Positions 10,701 to 22,430 of a DNA stretch of 64,000 nt are shown here, in pieces; position 1 is the stretch's first letter; every line of letters starts with the position of its first letter. The notes under the pieces are model-generated. The model had not been told where the DNA came from. It ran no database searches and worked only from the letters and a program-made list of their open reading frames with translations. The translations under genes were made by a program, and so were the position numbers. The DNA comes from Oscarella lobularis. Its lineage: Eukaryota > Porifera > Homoscleromorpha > Homosclerophorida > Oscarellidae. The stretch covers positions 6,437,733 through 6,501,732 of the forward strand of contig NC_089175.1 in the NCBI RefSeq assembly GCF_947507565.1. The letters are read 5' to 3'.

Positions 10701-11664
10701 CATCAATTCTGTTAACCGCGGGAACAAAATCAGCGCTGACTTGGACATCATGAAACTCAGTATCACAACTCCTCCAAATGCCTTGATTAGAGTGAAAGTC
10801 CCCATAACCACAAGAAAAGATCTTTCTTCTGGCACCCACACCACTTTATGCAATGTCTGCAACTTCACCTGCCACCAAGTGTGTTCGGTCGTTGGCAATG
10901 AAAAACGTGGCTGCTGGGCAATGGATGGTAAAGGTTATTGCACGCAATGCCCAAGCAAATGCAAGTGGAGTTCACACCGTGATGACAACTTTTATTATGT
11001 AACAGTTTTCGAGGAAAGGGAAAGGCGCAATGAAGACATCCTCGCTGAGTGGAGCGACAACGGAAGAAGTGTTGAATCAGCTGTTCTCACGCTTATCAAT
11101 GAGTTCATTAGAGAACAGAAAACCATTCTGGCAAGTCTGCATAGCATGCACGATCTTCACAAGCAGCTCTGTGTTATTGCACTGCGTCATAACCCCAAAG
11201 GCATTCTCGATTACGTCGACAGTTTGATCGTCGAAGCGAAAACTCGAGGAGCAAGCGCAGAAGTCGAAGCTCTCTATGTGGCTCGAGACGTCATCAACTT
11301 ATCCGACGCCGTTGGTAAAGATGCTGATACTGCGACAAAAAGCAGCGAAATGCTGAACAAGGTCATGGAGAAGGTCAAAACGGCTCTTGAAGGGCGAGTG
11401 AAAATGTCGAAAGAAGAACGTCTCACAACGCAAAATGAGCCAAGCACGTTCTACTACGAAATACACAAGATGCTCCCGAAGAGTTATCAGCAGAGAGTTC
11501 CTAAGCCAGTGAAGCCGTCAGTAATGCGGAAACTTGGCTCCTCTCTAGGCGTCGCAGATGCATCCACGGTGGATTTCAAAACGGACCTTCAGAATGTCAT
11601 CAGCGTCATCAAAGTTCTTCTTCATGACGGCATCTTTGCCATGTTCCAGTCGAAAAAAAGCTGA
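7768..11664 (+). CDS. SNTX-domain / AIG1-like GTPase, gene A (1298 aa, intronless)
   Basis: One uninterrupted exon. Residues 1 to about 265 resemble the SNTX (stonustoxin-family) MACPF/CDC-like N-terminal domain, followed by an SNTX helical/FAT-like region to about 385. An Asp run covers 444-464 and a fibronectin-III-like region about 550-646. A TRAFAC-type G domain has P-loop GESGHGKST (731-739), G3 DSPGFGD (about 798) and TFADA (about 869), closest in style to AIG1/GIMAP GTPases. Near 1028-1075 a Cys/His cluster (CNVC, CHQVC, CTQC) suggests zinc binding, then a helical C-terminus. There is no signal peptide and no PRY-SPRY, so this is an intracellular SNTX-like protein rather than a venom component. 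A second in-frame ATG lies at 7780. Paralogs B, C and D follow. Membrane-acting effector controlled by a GTPase is inference. Confidence 0.88.
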   Translation: MSSNMSDADKAQPIVLPSLGNEYELGQFYNANANKFYDGYSAWDSEQVTKTQRIDDDDKSHTEFSLSTNDDKRNENAGLDVEGSVSLKLALFSVTGSAKYLNETKSHAYEARVGATCRVKTRERWMPMEQMMDLKYDMVLENPDFTHFVSKVVEGGQAHITFSKKCSSSEEESQLKGALAGTLRKFVTVEGSLALDKKDEVKKQQSSCEVKLTGDYNPTNPIVTFADAVEEAARLPQRLQGKTHTLTVHLLPVHMLDSRALRICRSLDRTDMSDVSAMLDDLLQARLELDYASKEVVNKKWFPNIYKQVQSTEKHLKNAEIAFKNVCTKILPQLRGARALDESTPILKVRLRNAIKEAGNAVKLANRFVEAKKTEKMMVDRILIAAQDNQIINDLTNEESTKSHCLSLSLAAVDTKKHCLQKKLRGCEKLIALCLNGSELAADDDDDDDDDDDDQDDDYAEWFENDSVVRNIYSNLDFLGERKKINEEGKVLNGMKYCIGRVAKITQPRKIAVACGNVVVVDEHGMIREAFFHGQPTGVRAKEEKKGERPLVCVQWNDESSGDDIAKCRITYWKICDDTEKPSSDDENFTRRTSRHKDIEIKTSSTVILPEGLLEDGCYYGLSVQTFSDFVGLSSSSDAVVLQTSRAPSIVSKIVEFYRVGQKKSILRSGWELDKKTNFLVVGRQTDERCTRRDLKTGNVAVDLVDVMPEYEPYIQAPKDDKDAKVVLMTGESGHGKSTHINGFFNWIFRISPHDPIRLLLVDDRKHSGLHSVTKKITVYRIRPHTGCRINKPLYLIDSPGFGDTEGIEADEYVARTYRALFQLITKINCVALAMRATENRCGPKTKAVLHNILHQFGVNVKENIIALLTFADAAKPPALLALGEVKVPLRQSVKINNASFVCGGETATSEAATSEAKQDGNDSKEFNELYWRLYETGNRRMFEAIEGLVSVSAGQSAEVTEERTKLNGHLSFLRGSIINSVNRGNKISADLDIMKLSITTPPNALIRVKVPITTRKDLSSGTHTTLCNVCNFTCHQVCSVVGNEKRGCWAMDGKGYCTQCPSKCKWSSHRDDNFYYVTVFEERERRNEDILAEWSDNGRSVESAVLTLINEFIREQKTILASLHSMHDLHKQLCVIALRHNPKGILDYVDSLIVEAKTRGASAEVEALYVARDVINLSDAVGKDADTATKSSEMLNKVMEKVKTALEGRVKMSKEERLTTQNEPSTFYYEIHKMLPKSYQQRVPKPVKPSVMRKLGSSLGVADASTVDFKTDLQNVISVIKVLLHDGIFAMFQSKKS

Positions 11665-12414
11665 GCAGCACAGCTCCTATAAAGCTGAATGGAGTCATTT
11701 ATGCATCCTAGCTACTGTACACACGTACTTGTTTGCTTTCACACGTTGCTTGCATATGCATGTCTTCTTTTTTTCGACAACTTGTTCGTCAGGTCTGTCA
11801 GTGCTAGTCCTTTTTTTTCTTTTTTCGGCTCTTCTTTCATTTCGTCTATCCTATTATTATCCGTGATCCTATCATGCTTTCATATCATCGCAGTGAGCTG
11901 CATACGCTTTCTCACCGCGTAAGCAACGATTCTGCCATCATTGTTGTCGGTCCGAGCGTTTTCGCCGTAGCTAGCGTCGGGCCTAGCGTAGTCACGTGAC
12001 GGAGGACGCTAAACGTATTGGGGAATCAAAATCGTAGTAGCGGAAATCGCAGTGGCTAGAGTCACGCGACGCCGTCGCGCGGAGACCCCGTCTCGTCCGA
12101 AGAGCGCACGGGTCACGTGAAGGGTCAGGTCACCTGACTACAGCACGATGGCGTAAAGAGTTTCGGCCGAAAGAGTTTTCGCGAAGTTCTACTCCTAGCT
12201 GAAGAGAAACAGTGCGAAACGTGCCTTGGCTTTTGGATTTAGCCGACGGTCTCCTAGTACTCTGCTGTTACGCCCTACTCTTCTTGAAAGAGAAGCTTTT
12301 TGACGTTGTGAGTCAGTGAGTGAATGAGTGAGATATTTATTAATACAGGGGATGTCTTTAGCTCAAGGGTGGTCCTCCAGACACCCTGTTACGTAGCGGC
12401 TGACGCTCCAAAGC
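11665..12414. other. 3' flank of gene A with short RhoGEF remnant; 5' flank of ROCO 2
   Basis: The 3' flank is shared with gene C (for example AGCAACGATTCTGCCATCAT at about 11921 and again near 52409). At about 12080-12112 a scrap of the RhoGEF repeat remains (GAGACCCCGTCTCGTCCGAA then GCGCACGGG, with an internal deletion). GTCACGTGAAGGGTCA with CACCTGACTA near 12113-12142 recurs in altered form at about 54846-54872. No other gene seen. Confidence 0.5.
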
Positions 12415-15400
12415 ATGACAGACGTCTCAAAGAGCTTTATGATTGAACAAGATGGTTTGTTTTTGTTTCGAAATCGCGTATTATCTCGACATTTCCTTTG
12501 CTAGAAAAGCACTGTTTTCTTGTTTTTTTCGTAGAGTTCTTCTCCGCTGTCGAAGAAGGAAATACAGAGGTCGTATCGCAGTTCATCGGTCGCTGTAAGG
12601 ATAAATGGATAAATTCGACATACAATGTAAAACAAATGTTTTCACATTTCTAAAAAAAAAATTGGTATTTTTTGTTGAAGAGCGGAGAAACTGCACTTCA
12701 TCTCGTTCCGAATGCTGAAATGGCAAAACATCTTATCTCCGCAGGAGCTAGTTTGGAATCAGTAGATGAAGTAATTAGCTACAGTATAACGGTATCATCT
12801 TTTCACGGACTAATTTAATGTCAGTGGGGGTTGACGCCTTTCCTTCGCGCTGTTGTCAATGGATACTCAGACGTTATGAATGCTCTAATTGGATGTGGTT
12901 GCCAAATTTCTGCAAAAGCCAAGGTAGGCATTAGCAGTCAGCAGTTTTATGATCGTCAATAATGGAATGTAGTATGGTGATGGAGCTCTTGCACTTGCGA
13001 GTCAAAAAGGTCATTTGGATATTGCAAGACAACTTGTTGAAATAGGATGCAGTGTCAATGAACGTCATCAGGTTTCAATTAAAGCCGAATTAGAAGACTC
13101 GTTTATTGTATATGAATGTTCAGAATGAGTATACTGCACTTCATTGGGCGTGTGAGAAAGGACACGCTGAAACTGCTGACTTTCTAATTTTGTCTGGAAC
13201 TGATATAGAAGCCTTGGATAAGGTATCGATGTACCAGCAATTGGAGGGTAATTTTCTCACGTTTTGACGTCAGTTCGGATGTACGCCTTTTCTTCGCGTC
13301 GTTTTCAATGGACATTCGGAAGTGATGCGTGTTCTTATTCAGCGTGGTTGCAATCTTTCTGCAAAAAACAAAGTAAATAATATCAGATAACGGGTCCCGA
13401 TCTAACAATCAGGTATGGAATGTAGAATGGTACTGGAGCTCTGGCAATTGCGAGTCACGAGGGTTATTTGAGTATTGCAAGAATACTTGTTGAAATGGGA
13501 TGCAGTGTTAATGAATCTTCCGAGTATTGCAACGTGAGCAAAATATAAGAAATTCGTCATTTATAACTGGGCGTTTAGAATAATTATACTGCACTTCATT
13601 GGGCTTGTGAAAATGGTCATGCTCTGATTGCCGAATTTCTTATTTCATCTGGAGCTATAATAGAAGCTTCGAATAGTGTATTGATTTATTATAAAATCTT
13701 TGATAATTCTCTCACGGTTTGACATCAGTTTAAATTCACGCCCTTCCTTCTTGCCGTGCTCCATGGACATTCAGAAGTAGTAAATGTTCTTATTAGATGC
13801 GGTTGCAGCGTTTCTACGAAGAACAGTGTAAGTATTATATTGTTGCAGGATTTTAGTATAAATTTGGAATGTAGATTGGTAATGGAGCCCTGGCACTTGC
13901 TAGTCAAAGGGGTCATTTGGATATCGCAAGACAACTTGTTGAAATGGGATGCAGTGTTAATGAATCTTTTAAGGTATTACAACGTGAGCGAAATGTAAGA
14001 AGTTTGGCATTTATGAATGTTCAGGATGGCAATACTGCACTTCATTTGGCGTATCAACATCATCGTCACGCAGTAATTTCTTATCTTCTTTTAGCGGGTG
14101 CTGATTCACGGGCAAGAAATTGGGTAGCAACATATCTTTTAATATGAGTTTCCTTTTTAATGTTGGTGTTAGTTTGGTGTATTGCCTCGCCAAATGGTAG
14201 TCGAAGACTATAATGAGGTAGGCAGTACCCCCCATTTAATGAGGCAGGTCTCCTAAGCAAGTTCATTGTGTACCCAATGAAAAGGCTAAAGAGTTTCTAA
14301 AATAAAACTTTTGAGTGTGACTTTATTTGTTTGTTTAGCCTATTTGTTATCCTGAGGATTTCGAGAACGACGACTGGTTGGATGATGATTTTGAAAACGA
14401 CGACCGTTCTCAAGAAATTTACGACGATGCTCTTAAACGCGGCTCCGTGACAGTGAATCGCTCTCGTGTCATTGTTGTTGGTCAAGACGGAGCTGGCAAG
14501 TCGTGCCTCGTTGATTCTCTTTTGAACAGACCTTTTGAGAAAGATAAAGCTAGCACAGAAGGAGCGGCCGTAGCAATGACCCACACTGCTGCAACAAGCG
14601 GATGGGTCGCTACTAACACCAAGGACCACTTAGATCCGCTTATTGCTGAGGGTGTCTATCGCATGAAACAGCAGCAGTCGCCGTTAATAAGAAGGCACGA
14701 CAACTCTCTTGAGTTATCCTATGAAGTTATAGAATTAGATGACATTAAAGATTTGGAAGACGCAAAAGAAGGCATATCAGACCTTGTCTACGGGACTCCT
14801 AAAGCGGTGGACGTAGTGCAACAACCACCTTCTGTAGAAACACTAGCGGAAGACTTGAAAGCCGTGGGAATGGAAGCCAAAACGCTCACTGCTAACCAGC
14901 AACAATTGGTCAATACTTTTCTGACAAATAGACCGACTGAAGATGATCTAATCAAGCAAAGTCTGGGCGTTCGCGATATCTGGGATTTGGGTGGACAAGA
15001 AATTTATCTCGCCACTCATTCGGCTTTCATGCCGGACAGCAAATCGTTTGGGTTGTCCATGTACATGATTGTAATGGACATCTCGAAATCGTTGTCTGAT
15101 AAAGCAGAATCTTTTCATCGATCCTCGGATGGCGAAATAATAGACCAAACTGACAATTTGGGCTGGATTTGCACTAACGGAGATTTCCCTCTTTACTGGT
15201 TTGGCTCGATTACAGCGGCTCACGCAGAAACGCCTTTGGGAGATCATTGGCTTGGCAAAGACGAAGAAGTTGCTCCTCCTCCTGTCTTCGCCATTGGCTC
15301 TCACCGAGACGTTTTAGAGAGCGACGAGAAACAGTTTCCTAATGCAGCGTCAATCAAAAAGTGGCTAAAGGAGCAAGGAAACCTGCTAGAGCAACTTCTC

Positions 15401-17151
15401 AGTGACAGCGACTTTATGAAACACATTGTTTTGCCTGAGAATGGTGTCGGGAAAGGCGATAACTTCCGTGAGTTCGCCCATTTCTTCAAGAAACTCTTTC
15501 TTATAGACAATTCTGTATCTGGTTCAATGTCTCCTTGTAAAGGCGTTAAAGAAATTCGAGACCGAGTTGATCGCATGACGACAGCGTATTGGAAAGGAAT
15601 GAAAAAGCAGCCTCTATTCTGGGTTTACCTTGAAATTCTTCTATTTCGTTGGAGCAAAGTCATGAAAACTGTTGTGGCTAAAGTGGACGAAGTAGCAAAG
15701 CTTGCTCAGCATCCAACAATCTGCAATATTTCATGTCGCGACGAAGTACTCGTCGCGCTGAAGTTTCTCGCGAACGCTGGAGCAATTCTCTATTACCCAG
15801 AAGCAGACGATTTAAAAGACGTCGTTTTTACCAGACCTATGTGGGTAGTCAAAGCTCTGTCAGCATTTGTAACAGCTGCAGAACCGGGCCCGTACATGAT
15901 GCCAGACTGGATAAATCTTAAAGACAAAGGAATAATGTCAAATGGTTTGATGAACTATCGTCTAAAGCAATTGAGGAAAGCCGTCTCGAGCGATTTGACT
16001 ACTTCGCTAAAAGACGCAGGCCCAGAGCAAATTGAAGAAGATAATAAGCAAATTGTCCGTCTTTTGGAACTTCTTGACGTCATCACGTTGGTCGAAGGAT
16101 TGCCCCAGACTGAATTTTATGTTCCTTCAATGCTCAAGACGTCATTTCTGTATCCTTCTACTTATTGGGAGCGTTTCACGCGGCGGCTCGAGTTGGAGCC
16201 GCTTTGTCGCGATCTCCCCGCTCCTCTCATTGTCATTCCGAGAAAGCTAAAATTTGTACCGGAATGTCTCTTCTTCCGTCTTGTAACCCGCTTTCTCAAG
16301 GTGTATCCGAATAAACCACGACTTTCACGTCATCAGTGCATCTTTCTGGTTCAAGATAAGTTTTCGTCGGTGGAAGGTACGCACAACATTTTCTTGAAAG
16401 TGCACAGATTAAACCGTTTTCTTCCTTTCTGTCTCCAGCGGAACTTGAGTTGTTGTATCACAAACGAGGTAAATGGGTCGCTTTAACGATTCATTTTATC
16501 AATGAAGAGGACCCAAATAAAACGAGCAAGGGCTTCTTGGTCTCAATCAGGAACCAGTTAGGCCAGCAAATGAAAAACGTCTGTCAACAAGGTCTGAGAG
16601 GCTTCAAGTATAGCATTTGCTGTCAAATTCGTACAGCGGACGACAAGTTTGGCATTCATCTCAGAAGTCTTCCTGTGATATTCAACGAGGACTGGGACTA
16701 TTCACCGAAATTGCCCAAACTTTATAATCCATTTTGTGAACCACTGGCTGTAAAGCAAGAAGAGTTTTTCAAAATTAACGGTTGGTTTGAAGGCCTGTCC
16801 GCTGATGCTATTAAAAATCAAGGTAAATGAGCAAAAGGCGTTTGGCTTGATCTTACCCGTTCTTTTTCAGATGCACTTCCTAAGGAGATCAACGTTTCTC
16901 TCATTCGCGTTGTCGCGACTTTAGTCAAAGCAAAATGGGAAGCGCTTGCTGTTTGTTTGGGACGAAATGCCAGTGACATACCGCAATACCAAGAAAAGTC
17001 AAAAGAGAATCTTCTTCGGGCCATGATGGTCATAGAGGATTGGTCTGCAGAAGTCGGTCGAAAGGCAACGGTAGAAGCTCTCATTCAAGCTTGCGAAGAG
17101 TGCGGCTTTCATAGAAATACCATAGAAGCGGCTATCAAGGAGAAGTTGTAA
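12415..17151 (+). CDS. Ankyrin-Roc-COR-Death protein (ROCO 2), complete, 1289 aa
   Basis: Sixteen exons reconcile in phase: 12415-12454, 12535-12626, 12681-12770, 12825-12923, 12973-13071, 13124-13222, 13274-13372, 13426-13533, 13579-13677, 13729-13827, 13875-13973, 14025-14123, 14173-14217, 14339-16376, 16439-16822 and 16871-17151 (3870 bases). The start is the ATG whose 40-base exon ends one base into a codon, which the next exon completes. About eleven ankyrin units come first, one per exon. Roc follows with P-loop GQDGAGKS near residue 436, G3 WDLGGQE and SHRD, then COR, then a Death domain from about residue 1197. Introns are mostly 45-62 bp. Overall it matches ROCO 1 exon for exon, and last-intron phases equal those of the SNTX chimera at 29340. 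Likely an intracellular death or immune signalling scaffold; ligand unknown. Confidence 0.9.
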
Positions 17152-17323
17152 TAACGTTTAGTATTACTTAGTGCCCTACATGTTCATTTTTTAGACTGGG
17201 TTGTCAAAGCCAATCGCTTCCGTCACCGAGTCAAACAAAACGACAAGACGTAGGAATGGATGGCGAAACTAAAATTTATACTTATTTCCTTCTTTGAATT
17301 AATTTTGCGCAGGCTCCTGCAAC

Positions 17324-18158
17324 CAGGGATACTAGACAATAGGGATAAGAAACGCGCGCATGACCTATTGTAACGTCATAATACATGCGTGACTCGGCAC
17401 GCCCCCCTCCACGTCCGTTTGAACTCTCTTAAGTAATTCCCCGATTTCTCGAAATCCAAAAGCTCGAGAGCAAGTGAATAATTTTGGCAAGGTTGCAAAA
17501 TGTCTTTGCAACATTCTCGAAAGTCGTTTTAAAGCAAAACGATGATGTCCTATAGACGATTTCGACCCGTTTCCCTACAGCACCCCATCACCGTGACTTT
17601 GTGCAATTGTTATGATCGTTCTAGAGGTTTTCAGAACCCCAAAGTTCATTCAAATTGTTGACAATATACCTCAAAGTGCAACTGTATTGCCCAAAATCAT
17701 TACTGGTTTCTAACCGTCAAAATCGAGACGATTTTCTGCTAAGCACCTCTATTGGCAAATTGCAAAATTGCCTTTAATCTGGTGATTAGGAATGACAGAC
17801 GATCTTGGGCAGGACAGTTGCACTTTGACGTTTATAGTCTAATATTCGAATAGACTTTGGGGATCTAAAATCCTTTCAAACAATCATAACAATTGCACAA
17901 AGTCGCGTGCTGAAGAGAAACGGGCCAAAGTCGTCGTAAGCAGCCTCGTTTGATAAAAACGACAAAAGGAAATTAATTCGTAGTCAGTTGCAAACCTTGC
18001 CAAAATATTAGAAGGCTCTGCAGCTTTCAGATTTGGAGATATCGATAATTATTTGACAGAGGTCCAAGCTGGTGAAGGGGCGTGGCGTGTCACGCATCAT
18101 GCGTCACAATGTACACTGCCATGCGTGCGTTTCTTATCCCTATTGTCTAGTATCCCTG
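17324..18158. mobile_element. Foldback, hAT-like non-autonomous transposon
   Basis: The ends are inverted repeats starting (C)AGGGATACTAGACAATAGGG, and complementarity continues inward imperfectly for several hundred bases, so the whole element can fold back. CTGCAAC(C) flanks both ends, a 7-8 bp target-site duplication. TIRs beginning CAGGG with an 8-bp duplication would fit hAT elements. No transposase ORF is present. Confidence 0.72.
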
Positions 18159-19336
18159 CTGCAACCGACCAAACGGCTCTCTCAACCGATGCCGAGTCTC
18201 AGGCTTTGAAGAGTAGTCTATCTGCTGTGGGCGATAGTCCAGCCGCGAAAACGAAAGGTGAAGGTGGAGGCGGTATAATGGAGCCGACCACCAGAGTTGT
18301 ACGGGTGGAGCCCGTATAACGGCGGAGGGAGGCTCTCTCAAACGTGATCTTAGGGCCGGAAGTGTCTGTCTGTATGTCTGTTCGTCACGCTACGTATTGT
18401 GACGTAACATAAAAACCCTTTTTTTCGTACAGCGCATGCGCGACATAGGGCCCGAAACGGTGCCCCAAAAAAGGCGATTTACGGCGCGAAAAAAGCGTTT
18501 TTTCTATAACAAACAGAAAAAATGCTTAGAAACCCTTATTTCCAATTGATCGTTGCTATTTTCCGTGTTATAAATGCCCTGAGAAACCGAAACGGCAGTT
18601 TTGATTGTCACGCTCTGACGTCACAATCAAAAGTATCCACTCATGTACAGTATGTGGGTGGGTATGTACGCGTGTACGGGTAACAGAAAATATGACCCGT
18701 ACACATGCATAGGTCCTCCTCAAATACAGAATACAGAGCACATTATCAAATACACACTACATCAGAAAAGCGCCTAATTAGGAAAGCATTGCAATCATGC
18801 AAGTATTTATAGTATGTAGGTAGGAGTGAGCTGTAGGCTGTAAGGACCACGTGAATATGTGACAAAATAAAAATTTATGACGTCACACAATGTTATGCAC
18901 TTGCGTACAGTAAGCGGTGGGAGGCTCTGCATGATGGCAACACGGTGAACACCGGGCCATCATTCTCTAGTATTACTGCAAGACTGTTGTAGCATTGTTT
19001 GAAGAGGCGTCTATCTACTCCAGGAGCGCATACAGTCTCTTTTAGGGAACTATACAGTCTCGTTAGAAACCCTAGCTAAGAGGCTGCGTTTTTTACGATC
19101 CGCCTGCAAAGCAGTCTTGTCCGCGTCGATCTTCGTCCGAGTCGGAATCGTCCTCGAGCGAGTATATGTTGCATCGAGCGAAATCCGCTTCGTTTCGGCT
19201 CGTGTGAAGGCTTCCGGTAAGGGTCTGCTAGGGGAACTCCCATTCACATCCCGCCCACAGACTCCCACAGACTTCTTTGAGCACATAGCCCGGACTTAGA
19301 ACTGGTCTTTCCGCGTTCCATCGCCCCGCCCGAACC
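18159..19336. other. Intergenic / 5' region of the TIR-NB-ARC-TPR gene
   Basis: No gene supported. GC-richer blocks occur at about 18230-18350 and 18900-18960 (both include GGGAGGCTCT). An ORF at 19117-19299 and its antisense partner are probably chance frames in the 5' leader. Confidence 0.35.
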
Positions 19337-22300
19337 ATGGCTTTTCGCCCACCGGTCGGACGCTCGCAGTACTACTGCGAAGACCGCGGTTCTCGTCTCA
19401 GTGTATACATTTGCTGTTCCGACTTGGAAGACGATAGGGCGTTTGCTGAAGAACTCAAGCACTGTCTCGAAAGCGAATCGGTCGACGTCTTCTTCGACGA
19501 AGGCGATTACGACTTACGCCGTACAATGGACGCCGTCTCGCACAGCGTGCTGATCGTCACGCCTGCTCTTCTTCGTCATGACGTCGATTCCGTGGTCACC
19601 GACACAATTCTCCGACTGTCTCATGAGGATAGAATCGTCCCCTTGCTACTCTTAGTGGACGTCGAATTGAAAGATTTCGAGGACGTCTTTCCCTTCTATG
19701 CTTCCAATCCTTTACGATGCGAAGTTCGTCGAGATGTTCTAGAAGCAGCGGACAAAATATCGAATTTGATAATGCCAAGTAATTTTGAAGTACGGGAAAG
19801 TTTCATCGGTAATTCGTACGTCTTTTTTTATTCCGCAGAAACTGAAAACCGAACTTGGGCTGGCCTTCTCAGTTCAAGTGTTCGTCTTTCAGTAAGCAGA
19901 CAAAGAGGCCTTCGTCAAAAGCCTCTTAACTTGATAGGACGAAAAAAGGACGTGAAAAGAATACTAGATTTTTTCTATCGTGATGAACCGTCTTTACCCT
20001 TGTGCTGCATCAGTGGTTTGCCTGGCATTGGGAAAACTTCTCTGGCTACTTATGTGGCTCACCAAGTTAGAGAAATGTACTGGAAAGTCATCTACGTTGA
20101 CGCGCAACACCTCGAGTCTGAAACAGATTTCTGCACGAAATTGCTAATGAATCTGAAACCGCGCCTTCTGGAAAATGAACAGAGCGCTGATGTGGCAGGT
20201 CCTCTTTTGTCCGAAGTGATACAATTGCTTGGGGAGTTAGATCGTATCGTCATCATTTTTGATGGGTGTGATCGGGCGTTGGCTACTAAAGACCTAAAAC
20301 ACGGCTTTTGGGTTTTCTTGAGGAAAATCCTAGAATCTGTAAAGAAACGCTTTATGATACTAATGACGTCTCGCCAAAAAGCTCAATTTTCAGATTTACC
20401 AATTCTTGAAGTTGCACTTGATTGTCTTGAAAATGATGAGGCAGACAATCTTCTGAAGAGTTTCATTTCCCGTGAATTTCAGTGTTCGCTAAAACAAAGT
20501 ACCATTGCCAGTATTCGAGAACTTTGCTTTGGGGTTCCTCTGTTTGTGCGATTGGCGGGAGCTTTGCTCAGCAAGTATCGTGACGTTCTAACTCAGGAAG
20601 AAGTGGTTGAAAAAATGCGAGAAAAACCGTTTGAAAATGATAACCCCGCTACTGCTAGTAAAGCTTTCATTCTTAGCGTTTATAACCTGATTCCTTCATC
20701 AATGAAACTCTACCTTCATGGATTAGCTCTGTTTAGTGGTTCTTTTACCAGGATGGAAGGAGCGCAATTGTTTGGATTAGGTGACGAAGTGCAATTCGCT
20801 TTTGCTGTTATTGGTCCTCTCCGCGAGTTCTCGCTTTTATCGTCAGATACTGCTGCCACTGGCGATCAGATTGAATATCGTTTGCACAATCTTGTTCGAG
20901 AGTTTCTGAATGAACAAGAGTTCAAAGCAAAGGAGTTTCGAAACATTCAAGAGAGATATTGTGTCATGCAACTGAGTAAAATTTCTGAGGTACAGACGTT
21001 GTATGACAAGAATCCCCGACAAGCAATTTTGCTTTTCCAAATGTGCGGTTTCTCTAATGTTATTCGCGAACTAACAAGAGTTTTTGGCGAGGTAGGCGAG
21101 ACCAGCCTGGCTGTGTGGAAAAGACTTGTTTCTCTTGCTAGTTGTCCCAATTCTTCGATGAGATATTGCTTGGATAAAGACATAAGAAAAGATTTTCTAA
21201 GCGCTTGTCTTGGAGTGGCTTCAAAAAGAAACCTTAGTGTTATTGAAACAGACGTAAATCTTTGTTTAGCCGAGGTGCTTCTTGAGGCAAATGATTTTGA
21301 GGAGGCAGCCAGCAACCTTCGAAAGGTGCACACAAAACTTTCTTCTCTACATGCAGCAAGAGAAGCTAAAGACATTCTTGAGGCTCGATACTGCCTAACA
21401 GAAGCCAAACATCTTATAGGCAAGAACGAAGGACAAAATGCTGCAGCGAGTCTTTTGAACGGACTTACGCGTTATAGTTGGGCGAGAGAGCAACCGGACT
21501 ACTATGCGACACTAGGGAGTGCATGCAACTGTAATCAAGATTACAATGAAGCAGTTTATTACTACAGAAAGGCTTTAGAACTGCTCAAAGTCAAATTGAA
21601 AAGAAGTCAGTCACCTCATCCAGATATTTCCGACTTGCTCTTCAACACTGGTAGTTATCAGTTTTGTTCGGCTCACTATTTTGACAGTTACCAAAGTTTT
21701 CTTGAAGCTCTTGAAATGCAGCGCTATCTAAGGAGTAGCCGATTTACGCTTGCTACTACTTCATATCATTTGGGAATCTGCCAGGCAAGTCTTGGAAAAT
21801 TTACGCAGGCTTTTCATCATTTTAAAGAAGTATACGCTCTTTTGGGAGACACTAAAATCGACCAGTCAGCTGTCAATTTGCTTGCGCGTCAAGCTCATGC
21901 AAAGGTGTTATATACTAGAGGAGTTGAGTTGTGGAAAACTGATAAAAGCAGAGGCATTCTATCTCTGAGAGAGGCGGCATTTTATCTTCACGATCATTTG
22001 CTTCTTCTGATGAACAATACTGAAATGCTTCTAATTTTTGCAGAGAGCCACGCCTTGCTCTTAGCTATTTACTCTATGCTGTCTGACAAAAAACAGGCCG
22101 TTTATCATCAGCATCAACTTTGTCAGCTCTCTCTCGATGAAGGACAACCTAGCTGCTCAATTCTGTCTTACATAAGGAAGACTGATATTGAAGACAACTT
22201 GGGGCATATTGAAGCCGTAAGTCGACTGTCTGTCATCTTCTATTGTTACATCGGTGGGCGATTATTGGCGGCCTCGGAGGACAGTTTTGGTAAGAAGCAA

Positions 22301-22430
22301 ACAAGGTCAAACGTACGCGATAAATTTGTAGGACAGCGACAACGACGACAATTTTTCTCGTCTCTGGGGGATACTTCTTCCAGAGATGACCGACACAAAG
22401 AATGGCAGCCAATGTAAATTCAAATATTAA
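19337..22430 (+). CDS. TIR-NB-ARC-TPR STAND protein (about 990 aa)
   Basis: Predicted NLR-like switch ATPase. Exon 19337-22216 opens with MAFRPP and a TIR-like domain (residues about 22-150: VYICCSD, VDVFFDE, SVLIVTPALL). NB-ARC follows with P-loop GLPGIGKTS (about 231-239), Walker B IIFDGCD, sensor MTSR, GVPLFVRLAG (the GLPL position) and LHNLVREF (the MHD position). TPR-type helical repeats fill about 640-930. A perfect donor GTAAGT at 22217 and an acceptor ending 22331 give a final exon 22332-22430 ending in TAA, phase 0; unspliced, the frame would end at 22417. A 30-base intron-like GT-AG segment at 19809-19838 matches the position and phase of a 52-base intron in the paralog at 23609 and may or may not be removed. 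The TIR lacks an obvious WCxxE motif, so NADase activity is doubtful. Confidence 0.82.
19809..19838 (+). other. Candidate 30-nt intron in the TIR-NB-ARC-TPR gene
   Basis: GTAATTCG...TTCCGCAG lies at the same place and phase as the intron 24255-24306 of the paralog. At 30 nt it would be exceptionally short. Because 30 is divisible by three, retention also keeps the frame. Confidence 0.4.
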
